Of a DNA stretch of 12,464 nt, positions 6,998 through 12,464 are shown piece after piece. Under the pieces are notes generated by a model that was not told the DNA's origin, did not search any database, and saw only the letters and a list, made by a program, of their open reading frames with translations. The DNA lies in the NCBI GenBank assembly GCA_007117235.1, contig SKGY01000088.1, positions 1 to 12,464 on the forward strand, read 5' to 3'. The position numbers and the translations under genes were made by a program. The stretch is from Balneolaceae bacterium (GTDB lineage Bacteria; Bacteroidota; Rhodothermia; Balneolales; Balneolaceae). Positions within the stretch are counted from its first letter, which is position 1; each line of letters begins with the position of its first letter.

Positions 6998-7213
6998 TCA
7001 GGTATCAGAGCCATATGATTCGTTAGACTTTTTATTCTTACTGAGCCGGTTGTATTTAAAAAACCCCCAAAAGCCGATGATACATGTTGTACCTGCAGAA
7101 ATTGCAGCGCTAATCAACAAGCCCAGATCAAAAGCGAAGTAGATGACAACCATCATGAGAATGAAAGCTCCGAAAGCCTGAAGGCCAAATATGATTTTAA
7201 GTTGGGGGTCCAT
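6998..7213 (-). CDS. Small two-helix membrane protein, uncharacterised
   Basis: Open frame of 71 codons that I do not recognise. Residues about 7-28 (IIFGLQAFGAFILMMVVIYFAF) and 30-52 (GLLISAAISAGTTCIIGFWGFF) are strongly hydrophobic and separated by a single Asp-Leu turn. The C-terminal 18 residues are Lys/Asn/Ser-rich, so the positive-inside rule puts the tail in the cytoplasm. Overall shape resembles small AtpI/AtpZ-like or holin-like proteins, but I see no diagnostic motif and do not assign it. The ATG at 7211-7213 lacks an obvious ribosome-binding site. It is divergent from the isomerase gene (112 bp between starts) and convergent towards mutS. The clean two-helix pattern favours a real gene; conservation would settle it. 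Confidence 0.6.
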   Translation of the reverse strand: MDPQLKIIFGLQAFGAFILMMVVIYFAFDLGLLISAAISAGTTCIIGFWGFFKYNRLSKNKKSNESYGSDT

Positions 7214-7259
7214 GTAGTTGATGATATTCTGTTAATTTCTGCATAGAAAATAACCATTT

Positions 7260-7288
7260 TTGCAGTAAATACTTTTCTTCAGTATTCT
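7260..7288 (+). promoter_or_regulatory. Candidate sigma70-like promoter for the isomerase gene
   Basis: TTGCAG (7260-7265), exactly 17 nt, then TATTCT (7283-7288), 38 nt before the isomerase ATG. The spacing is ideal but both hexamers are only partial matches to consensus, and the dominant promoter type in this group may differ. Confidence 0.25.
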
Positions 7289-7325
7289 CGACAGGTAATC
7301 ACCTCAACTAACCAAAGATCTTATT

Positions 7326-8186
7326 ATGGATTGCTCAAGACGATCATTTTTGAAAACATCAGGCCTGCTTGCCTCCGGGTTGGCTTTAAGCGGAATTCCA
7401 TTCCTTTCATCCTGTAATTCTGCCAGAAATGGCGTTGCCCCGTTTGGGCTGCAACTATGGACACTTCGTGATGTGATTTTTGATAATCCTGAAGCCACTC
7501 TAAGACAGGTTGCCGAAGCCGGTTATAAACAAATTGAGAGTTTTGATGGGCCGGACGGAATATTTTGGGGAATGGGAAACAGGAATTTTAAAGAGTTAAT
7601 GGATGAACTTGGGATGACAATGGTCTCGAGTCACGCCAATGTGTTTGAAGATTTTGAACGTAAGGCAGATCAGGCAGCGGAAATTGGCGTTGAATATCTG
7701 ATTTGTCCCTGGATAGGTCCTCAGGATACACTTGATGATTATAAAGCCATTGCCGATCAGTTTAATCAGATAGGGCAAACAGCTAACAATGCAGGGGTTA
7801 AATTTGCCTATCACAATCACGATTATACATTTGTTGAGATGGATGGCGAACTCCCTCAGACAGTTCTTATGGAGAGAACAGACCCTGACCTGGTAGAACA
7901 GCAGATGGATATCTATTGGTTTGTTGCGGCAGGACAGGATCCGGCAGAGTGGATTCAACGATATCCCGGGCGATTCACTTCATGCCATGTGAAAGATCTT
8001 GCTAATGGCGATGAGCCCGAATCAACCGTTTTGGGAACAGGTACCATCAATTTCTCTGAGCTTCTTCCGCTTGCCAAAGAGAATGGAATGAAATATTTCA
8101 TCGTAGAGCAGGAAGCCTACACAGGCACCACGCCACTTGATGCAATCGTTGCAAATGCAGAGTATATGAGAGAGCTCGGGATTTAA
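7326..8186 (+). CDS. Tat-exported lipoprotein, sugar phosphate isomerase/epimerase-like TIM barrel
   Basis: Protein of 286 residues in the xylose-isomerase-like TIM-barrel superfamily (AP endonuclease 2 fold), annotated broadly as sugar phosphate isomerase/epimerase. Members are metal-dependent enzymes acting on sugars or inositols; the substrate here is unknown. The N-terminus is a twin-arginine signal: SRRSFLK (4-10), a hydrophobic stretch, then lipobox LSSC with Cys30, so the folded enzyme is probably exported by Tat and lipid-anchored outside the cytoplasm. The barrel begins at FGLQLWTLRD (40-49). Conserved residues include the HNHD motif (163-166), MDIYW with Asp195 followed by AAGQDP, CHVKD (220-224) and VEQE with Glu261 and Glu263, the expected metal/substrate ligands. 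The ATG at 7326 places the signal correctly. A GntR-type regulator follows 115 bp downstream on the same strand. Family and export are well supported; the reaction is not. Confidence 0.9.
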   Translation: MDCSRRSFLKTSGLLASGLALSGIPFLSSCNSARNGVAPFGLQLWTLRDVIFDNPEATLRQVAEAGYKQIESFDGPDGIFWGMGNRNFKELMDELGMTMVSSHANVFEDFERKADQAAEIGVEYLICPWIGPQDTLDDYKAIADQFNQIGQTANNAGVKFAYHNHDYTFVEMDGELPQTVLMERTDPDLVEQQMDIYWFVAAGQDPAEWIQRYPGRFTSCHVKDLANGDEPESTVLGTGTINFSELLPLAKENGMKYFIVEQEAYTGTTPLDAIVANAEYMRELGI

Positions 8187-8192
8187 ATCCCG
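8177..8192 (+). terminator. Perfect palindrome over the isomerase stop codon, possible terminator
   Basis: CGGGATTTAAATCCCG is a perfect 16-nt palindrome containing the TAA stop (8184-8186). It could fold as a 6-bp stem with a TTAA loop. No T-run follows directly (GGTTTATCTG), so termination is uncertain; it may protect the 3' end of the mRNA. Confidence 0.3.
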
Positions 8193-8301
8193 GGTTTATC
8201 TGAAGCCTATCTTTCTTTTAAAAATCGGCGTAATGTATCTAATCGAACTTTGTAAGAGAAGTTGGTGAATCAGTCACGGCTGTAGTACCTTTTGTGACAA
8301 C

Positions 8302-9195
8302 ATGAAACACTCTTCCAAACATATCGCCGATCGTATTCGCCTGATGATCTCAACTAAGCAGTTCCAGGTGGGTGAACTGTTGCCATCAACCCGGGAATTG
8401 GGCCGGCAGCTTGGCGCTAGTTTTCATACCGTGAGAAAGGCATATCAAAAACTAGAGGAGGAAGAGTTAATTGATGCTGAGCAGGGTCGGGGATTTGTGG
8501 TCAAGCGTCAGAGTACATCACTTGATAAATCACAGCGGCTCGAGCTCGGAACTGAAAAAATTCAAACCGTTCTTGAAGAGCTGATCGGTTATGGATTGGA
8601 TGAAGCTGAAATTGAGGCAATTTTTGAAGAGCAGATCAGCTTTATGGAGTGGCCCGACAGAATTCAGAGTATTGCAACCGTTGGTGAAAACAGAGAGCTG
8701 GCAAGTCTGTTGTCTAACTCCATCAAAAACCAAATTGGGGTTAAAAGTGACACGCTTCTCGCCGACGATTACGATGAGGCTGTGAACTTCGATGCTCTAT
8801 TCGTGCCAATTCACATGGTGAGTGAATTTAGGTCACTATCCGACTCAATCAGAATTCTGCCTGTGGTATTTCACTATGATGCAGATGTACTCCTTTCAAT
8901 AGTTGATCGGGCAGGAATAGAAGCAATTGGTCTGGTTACAGCTGAGGAGGACACGATTCCCAAAATTATAAATGAGCTGAAGTCGATTATGCAGTTTGAA
9001 GGGGCGTTTGTTGCCGGTGCCACATACGGGAAGTCATTACCCCTTTTCGTCAGAAATACAGACTTGATTGTATATACACCTGCGAGCTCTCGGCTTGTTG
9101 AATCTAAAGTACCGGAGAAGAGAAGAATCAAATTGGAATACATTATCTCAGAAAAAAGTGCGGAGATGATTCGGGCTGAGCTTTGGGATCAGTGA
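8302..9195 (+). CDS. GntR-family transcriptional regulator with unclassified C-terminal domain
   Basis: DNA-binding regulator of 297 residues. Residues 1-70 are a textbook GntR winged helix: IADRIRLMISTKQFQVGELLPSTRELGRQLGASFHTVRKAYQKLEEEELI, then the wing AEQGRGFVV. The remaining 225 residues are not the FCD, UTRA or aminotransferase-like domain normally found behind it. After a Glu-rich helical linker (about 75-115), residues about 130-275 alternate predicted strands and helices (IQSIATVGE, ALFVPIHM, IRILPVVFH, IEAIGLVTAEED, EGAFVAGATYG, DLIVYTPASSRLV), which suggests a Rossmann-like or periplasmic-binding-like effector domain, but I cannot name it. ATG at 8302 is the only sensible start; no Shine-Dalgarno is apparent. 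It lies 115 bp after the isomerase gene and may regulate it. GTCAC (8274-8278) and GTGAC (8294-8298) just before the start form a short inverted repeat that could be an operator. Confidence 0.88.
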   Translation: MKHSSKHIADRIRLMISTKQFQVGELLPSTRELGRQLGASFHTVRKAYQKLEEEELIDAEQGRGFVVKRQSTSLDKSQRLELGTEKIQTVLEELIGYGLDEAEIEAIFEEQISFMEWPDRIQSIATVGENRELASLLSNSIKNQIGVKSDTLLADDYDEAVNFDALFVPIHMVSEFRSLSDSIRILPVVFHYDADVLLSIVDRAGIEAIGLVTAEEDTIPKIINELKSIMQFEGAFVAGATYGKSLPLFVRNTDLIVYTPASSRLVESKVPEKRRIKLEYIISEKSAEMIRAELWDQ

Positions 9196-9220
9196 CTCAC
9201 CCCTCTGCCTCCCTTCTCTA

Positions 9221-9238
9221 CGGTGCAAAAGATCACCG
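9221..9238 (+). other. Small hairpin downstream of the GntR gene
   Basis: CGGTG (9221-9225) pairs with CACCG (9234-9238) around an 8-nt loop, 26 nt after the regulator's stop. Looser outer pairing is possible between the CCCTCT-rich and AGAGGG sequences on each side. No T-run follows, so its role as a terminator is only possible. Confidence 0.3.
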
Positions 9239-9368
9239 CAAAGAGGGTAGGACTCTATTTATTGGATGCGCCAGTTGGCGAAAATTTTGAGATGGTTGAA
9301 ATGAGATTGAAAATTAATTTCAAGACTTCGTGATCTGAACTGAAATGTTGAACCACCCCCGGCCCCTT

Positions 9369-9415
9369 CTGTCGGGTGCCGGACAGGCTCTTAAAAAGGA
9401 GGGGAGACTCCTTTT
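9369..9415. repeat. Two hairpins in the GntR-helicase spacer
   Basis: CTGTC (9369-9373) pairs with GACAG (9382-9386). A little further on, AAAAGGAG (9394-9401) pairs exactly with CTCCTTTT (9408-9415) around a 6-nt loop. On either strand the second stem ends in T-rich sequence, so it could act as a bidirectional terminator. It is part of the 407-bp gap 9196-9602, in which I see no coding region but several hairpins and a candidate promoter. Confidence 0.45.
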
Positions 9416-9479
9416 CTAAAATTTGGTTTCGATTAGAGTTTTTTGTCAAAGTCCGGCTGATATCCACACTCTACTTCAC

Positions 9480-9487
9480 TATATTTG
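9480..9487 (+). promoter_or_regulatory. Candidate -7 element for the helicase gene
   Basis: TATATTTG matches the Bacteroidota -7 consensus TAnnTTTG exactly, about 115 nt before the helicase ATG. The expected -33 TTTG is not present at 19-21 nt upstream (GCTG is found instead). If used, it would give a leader of about 110 nt containing the hairpin at 9555-9578. Confidence 0.3.
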
Positions 9488-9536
9488 AACTCTTGAAATA
9501 ATCCAAAGATCGGCAGGGTTTGAGGCCTCAGAGCCA

Positions 9537-9598
9537 CACTTTTCACTTTCTTGTCCACCGAAGCTTTAGCACAGGTGGGTGCTTTTTCACTTTTCACT
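9537..9598 (+). repeat. Hairpin with T-run flanked by 11-bp direct repeats
   Basis: CACTTTTCACT occurs at 9537-9547 and again at 9588-9598. Between them CCACC (9555-9559) pairs with GGTGG (9574-9578) and the AAGCTTTAGC loop can pair internally. TTTTT follows at 9583-9587. A competing stem AGCAC/GTGCT (9568-9572 with 9579-9583) leads directly into the same T-run. The structure has the form of a terminator or attenuator in the leader of the helicase mRNA, ending 4 nt before the start codon. The flanking repeats suggest a small insertion or duplication. Confidence 0.5.
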
Positions 9599-9602
9599 CA
9601 AT

Positions 9603-11528
9603 ATGTCAGAGATCAAAAAACTACTTCAGCAAGCCATTTACGCACTCGAATCGGAGATCGAGACAGTTAGAGAGAAGCCTTCTACGGATATTCTGTTTAA
9701 TGGTACAAAAACTAACACCGGAACTTCAGATACTACTGACTATAAGTTTGAATCACACCAATCGGCAATACGTTTTGCTGAAGAGATCAAGGCAACATCA
9801 GACGGAAAAAGCTGGACGGTTCATCCGGTTACGTTTGAGGAAAATGTTATTACCCTGCGATTTCCCGAGGATACCGGCAGCAGAATTGATCAGCTTCATG
9901 TAGAGTGGGAAAACGATTTTATTTTAAAGCGGACTTTAACTGAGGTCATCAAACTTCAGGATGATGAAAATGGAGAGTTTAAACGATTAGAGCGACTCTT
10001 TTCTCCAAACGGGGAAGTTGTGCCCGGAGGTGATGAAATTGAACAGGACGGCATGAGAAACGATGCTCAGCTTGACGCCATCCAAAAAGCGATGACCCGC
10101 CGGACTCTCTTTATATGGGGACCACCCGGAACAGGAAAAACGGCGACGCTTGGTTTTATTATAGCCAACTATCTGAAGCAAGGGAAAAAGGTGCTGTTTG
10201 CATCGAATACAAATCGCGCTGTTGATGTTGGTTTATTAAGTGCATTGGAAGCGATGGAGCAGATTGGTGTAAACCTAAGAGAGGAAAAAATTACCAGATT
10301 TGGTGATTCCGCACTTAACGACGACCGTCTTGAGCCGATCGCTTTTGATGTTCAGATTGAGAAGACAGTTGAAAAACGGAAGCTGGAAGCCGGTGAATGG
10401 ATCGATCTTCTAAGGAGAAGAGAGGATGCACTTCGGGCTGTGGAAAAACGCTTAACAAAAGGAAAGAAGCCAACCGGAAATCAGGAACTGGAGTTAAAGC
10501 TGATAGATCAAAAGATCAAAGATGCCGGTGGGCTCGAACTGCTCGAAGAGAAGCTTGATGAATTAAGCCACGTGAGCGATCGCGCAGAGCTTTGGAAGAA
10601 GCAGTTCGTTGCTACCACACTGGCAAAAGTTTGTACATCAGACCTGTTCCACGATCTTGAATTTGATGCGGTAGTTGTGGATGAGGGATCGATGGCGAAT
10701 CTTCCGTATCTCATGGTTCTCGCAGCTCACGCTAAATGGCATATGGTGGTTGTGGGTGACCCGATGCAGCTACCGCCAATCGCACTTACTACAGACAACG
10801 ATGCCAGGGATTTTCTTGAGAAAGACATATTTACCACAGTGTCCAACGCGGTAAAAAGCGAAGAGCTTTTCAGATGGCACGATAAAAACCCGGATTTCAC
10901 ATCGTTTTTTGATACACAGTATCGGCTTGAGTCGTCACTGGCTGATGTGATCAGTACTGTTTTTTATGAAGGGCGACTGAAAACCGATAAGCAGGATGAC
11001 CGTTCTTTGAGTGAAGTCTCCGATCGGGCATTCCATCTGGTCAATACATCAAAGTATGGCCCGCATTTAGAGCAGAAGACGGGTGAGAGAGGATTTAAAC
11101 CGGTTAACATGGTGCATCAGGAGGTACTCGAACGGCTTGTTAAAAACATGGAGGGTCGCGGTATTTTTATGGAGCAGGTTGGAATTATCGTTCCATTTCG
11201 GAGTGCTGTGTACGACATCCGAAACAGGCTATATGATGCTGGGATCCGAAACGTGGAAGTAGGAACCATTCACACCTTCCAGGGCCGCGAAAAAGACTAC
11301 ATTATTTTTGATACAGTAATGAGCGGTGAAAAACAGCGGGGACAGACACGACACTACTCCGTGCGTCCGCTTGATGAAGAGAAAAATGGACTGAGTGTTC
11401 CTCGCTTACTTAACGTTGCCTTCTCCCGAAGCCGCCGCGAGCTGGTAGTAATTGCCGATATGGAGCACATCAAAAAAGTGTACGGGAATAAGTTTTTGGG
11501 GAGGTTGCTAAAGAGAATTGGCGGGTGA
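9603..11528 (+). CDS. UPF1/IGHMBP2-like superfamily 1 DNA/RNA helicase
   Basis: ATP-dependent helicase of 641 residues of the SF1B UPF1-like type (AAA_11/AAA_12 domains). Motifs in order: Q-motif-like NDAQLDAIQKAM; Walker A GPPGTGKT (173-180); Ia FASNTNRAVD; Walker B VVDEGSM (Asp360, Glu361), with Gly where most relatives have Ala; motif III GDPMQLPP (from 385); TQYRLE; motif V GTIHTFQGRE (554-563); motif VI NVAFSRSRR (604-612) with the arginine finger. A Lys/Glu-rich, probably coiled-coil insertion lies at about 250-340, where UPF1-like helicases carry their stalk. The N-terminal 150 residues, largely helical then beta-rich, match nothing I recognise. No nuclease domain is present. A GTG at 9579 would add eight residues translated from the T-rich hairpin tail, so I prefer ATG at 9603. 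Cellular substrate and role are unknown. It stands alone, convergent with the dioxygenase gene. Confidence 0.92.
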   Translation: MSEIKKLLQQAIYALESEIETVREKPSTDILFNGTKTNTGTSDTTDYKFESHQSAIRFAEEIKATSDGKSWTVHPVTFEENVITLRFPEDTGSRIDQLHVEWENDFILKRTLTEVIKLQDDENGEFKRLERLFSPNGEVVPGGDEIEQDGMRNDAQLDAIQKAMTRRTLFIWGPPGTGKTATLGFIIANYLKQGKKVLFASNTNRAVDVGLLSALEAMEQIGVNLREEKITRFGDSALNDDRLEPIAFDVQIEKTVEKRKLEAGEWIDLLRRREDALRAVEKRLTKGKKPTGNQELELKLIDQKIKDAGGLELLEEKLDELSHVSDRAELWKKQFVATTLAKVCTSDLFHDLEFDAVVVDEGSMANLPYLMVLAAHAKWHMVVVGDPMQLPPIALTTDNDARDFLEKDIFTTVSNAVKSEELFRWHDKNPDFTSFFDTQYRLESSLADVISTVFYEGRLKTDKQDDRSLSEVSDRAFHLVNTSKYGPHLEQKTGERGFKPVNMVHQEVLERLVKNMEGRGIFMEQVGIIVPFRSAVYDIRNRLYDAGIRNVEVGTIHTFQGREKDYIIFDTVMSGEKQRGQTRHYSVRPLDEEKNGLSVPRLLNVAFSRSRRELVVIADMEHIKKVYGNKFLGRLLKRIGG

Positions 11529-11564
11529 TTATGGCGTATTAAATCCAATTAGGGTTGAGATTTA

Positions 11565-11689
11565 AAAGTCCCCTCTTGAGAGGGGAAAAGTGCAGTGAGC
11601 GAAGAGCGAACAAGCGAGGGGTGTGTTCACGGAGTTGACTCAGATTTATGCTTTACACACCCCTAAATCCCCTCTCAAGAGGGGACTTT
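11565..11689. repeat. Element bounded by 21-bp perfect inverted repeats between convergent genes
   Basis: Bases 11565-11585 and 11669-11689 are exact reverse complements (21 bp). Each arm is itself self-complementary (CCCCTC-TTGA-GAGGGG), so either one hairpin per arm or one long stem can form. A second inner pair, AGGGGTGTGT (11617-11626) with ACACACCCCT (11655-11664), is also perfect. The element fills most of the gap between the helicase stop and the dioxygenase stop, where a bidirectional terminator would be useful, but neither strand shows a T-run. It looks like a miniature inverted-repeat or REP-type element; similar CCCCTCTTGAGAGGGG strings are, in my recollection, common between Bacteroidota genes. 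Confidence 0.75.
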
Positions 11690-11736
11690 CGAGCCCTTCC
11701 TTTTAAAAGATGTCCGGAAAACTGAAACGACCCCCC

Positions 11737-12464
11737 CTAAAACCTCGACCTTATAGCCCATAAATCAGGAAAAATAGGATTGTTGAGCGTTTGGCGGAGA
11801 TACTTGGAGCCGTCGGAGCCACCGGTTCCTTTTTTGGTGCCTATCGTTCGTTCAACCATTTTTACATGTCGGTATCGCCACTCCATCAGCCCTTCGTCGT
11901 AATCAATCAACAGCTCACAGAGCAGTGCCGCTTCCGGGTCGTTGTTCATCACATCAATCAGTAGCTTCTGATTGTAATCGGAGGGTTCGTGAGTTAAGCC
12001 CTGCTCGTTTACCCGTTCCGGTTTCTCGACATTGTATTCCCGCTGTTCTAAGTAGCTGCAAAAGCTTTCCCATATTGTGGACTCTTTCTCACGATCCAAC
12101 AGATTCTTTTGCAGGTGCGGCTGATCTTTGTGAACGTCTATGATGTGCTTTGATCTCATCCCGCAAACTATCTCCATCTCCCTAAACTGCACGGATTGAA
12201 ATCCGCTGGCATTTTGCAGAAATCCCCGGAAACTGTTGAATTCAAGCGGTGTCATCGTCTCAAGAATATCGATCTGTGAAACCATTGTTTTGAGGATTGT
12301 GAGAATTCGACGCATGGTTTTTGCGGCTCCCCAGGTATTCCCCGTCTCTAAATCCTTCCTGAATTTATCAAGCTCATGAAGTACTTGTTTGAACCAAAGT
12401 TCATACACCTGATGGATAATGATGAATAGCATCTCATCATGCTCTTCAGGTTTTGATTCGGGCT
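11737..12464 (-). CDS. Tryptophan 2,3-dioxygenase, N-terminus cut off by window edge
   Basis: Haem enzyme that opens the indole ring of L-tryptophan with O2 to N-formylkynurenine, the first step of the kynurenine pathway (cytoplasmic tetramer). The visible 242 codons run off the right edge in frame. The sequence upstream of the Met at 12430-12432 reads PEEHDE, so the true family signature HDEMLFIIIHQVYELWFKQ is intact and that Met is internal, not the start. Counting from it, SFRGFLQNASGFQS (67-80) carries the substrate-carboxylate Arg69, WRYRHV holds the axial haem His (codon 11866-11868, equivalent to human His328), and GTGGSDG (202-208) contains the Thr that contacts the substrate amino group. 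The C-terminus is normal and ends in TAG. About 30-50 N-terminal residues are probably missing. Convergent with the helicase gene. No kynureninase or formamidase is seen in the window. Confidence 0.95.
   Translation of the reverse strand, partial: PESKPEEHDEMLFIIIHQVYELWFKQVLHELDKFRKDLETGNTWGAAKTMRRILTILKTMVSQIDILETMTPLEFNSFRGFLQNASGFQSVQFREMEIVCGMRSKHIIDVHKDQPHLQKNLLDREKESTIWESFCSYLEQREYNVEKPERVNEQGLTHEPSDYNQKLLIDVMNNDPEAALLCELLIDYDEGLMEWRYRHVKMVERTIGTKKGTGGSDGSKYLRQTLNNPIFPDLWAIRSRF

Noticed and set aside
9255..9467. 70-codon minus-strand ORF in the GntR-helicase spacer
   Set aside because: It spans the hairpin repeats, has no recognisable domain or start context, and looks like a chance open frame.
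9579..9602. GTG start for the helicase at 9579
   Set aside because: The added residues are translated from the hairpin and T-rich leader; ATG at 9603 gives a sensible N-terminus.
9520..9903. 127-codon plus-strand ORF overlapping the helicase start in another frame
   Set aside because: Low-complexity, basic/Ser-rich translation with no family resemblance; it overlaps the well-supported helicase frame.
4014..11528. A defence or repair island formed by mpg, mutS and the helicase
   Set aside because: The genes are in different transcription units and separated by unrelated genes; mutS and mpg are core genes and the helicase has no nuclease or sensor partner.
1..12464. tRNA, rRNA, CRISPR array, integrase or transposase
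   Set aside because: No cloverleaf, rRNA-like segment, regularly spaced direct repeats or mobile-element protein motifs were seen on either strand.

Overview
The window is a piece of chromosome with ordinary housekeeping genes, moderate G+C content and weak or absent Shine-Dalgarno sequences. The protein families (DUF6580 membrane protein, YceI, a Tat-type lipoprotein sugar isomerase, a Bacteroidota-style tryptophan 2,3-dioxygenase) and the palindrome-rich spacers suggest the Bacteroidota/Balneolota group. A marine Balneolaceae-like organism is my best guess, not a demonstrated assignment. I see no rRNA, tRNA, CRISPR array, transposase, integrase or phage gene.

Layout. From the left edge to about 3.9 kb everything reads leftwards: an SDR oxidoreductase (3' end cut off), a DUF6580 membrane protein just upstream of it, a secreted YceI-family protein, and a tight pair made of a YihY/BrkB membrane protein followed after 2 nt by a 3-methyladenine DNA glycosylase. 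A divergent spacer of about 140 bp separates this block from mutS (4014-6680, rightward). Next come a small leftward membrane protein (6998-7213), then three rightward genes: a Tat-lipoprotein sugar-phosphate isomerase/epimerase-like protein, a GntR-type regulator with an unfamiliar C-terminal domain, and a UPF1/IGHMBP2-like superfamily 1 helicase. The right edge holds a leftward tryptophan 2,3-dioxygenase whose N-terminus lies outside the window.

How the genes relate. Two encode DNA-repair proteins (glycosylase for alkylated bases, MutS for mismatches) on either side of one divergent spacer, and a third (the helicase) acts on nucleic acids. They are not in one operon, and I see no evidence that they form a single system. 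The remaining genes are metabolic or envelope functions. The GntR regulator follows the isomerase on the same strand and could regulate it, but nothing in the sequence proves this.

The most unusual content is in the spacers. All three gaps longer than 300 bp (1280-1600, 6681-6997, 9196-9602), and the shorter convergent gap 11529-11736, carry elaborate inverted repeats. These are: a palindrome nested inside what looks like a terminator stem (1407-1579); a 13-bp perfect hairpin beside a 139-bp nested palindrome with mutually exclusive pairings (6736-6920); a hairpin with a T-run flanked by 11-bp direct repeats a few bases before the helicase start (9537-9598); and an element bounded by 21-bp perfect inverted repeats (11565-11689). 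They look like several families of miniature intergenic repeats. I found no convincing new multi-gene system.
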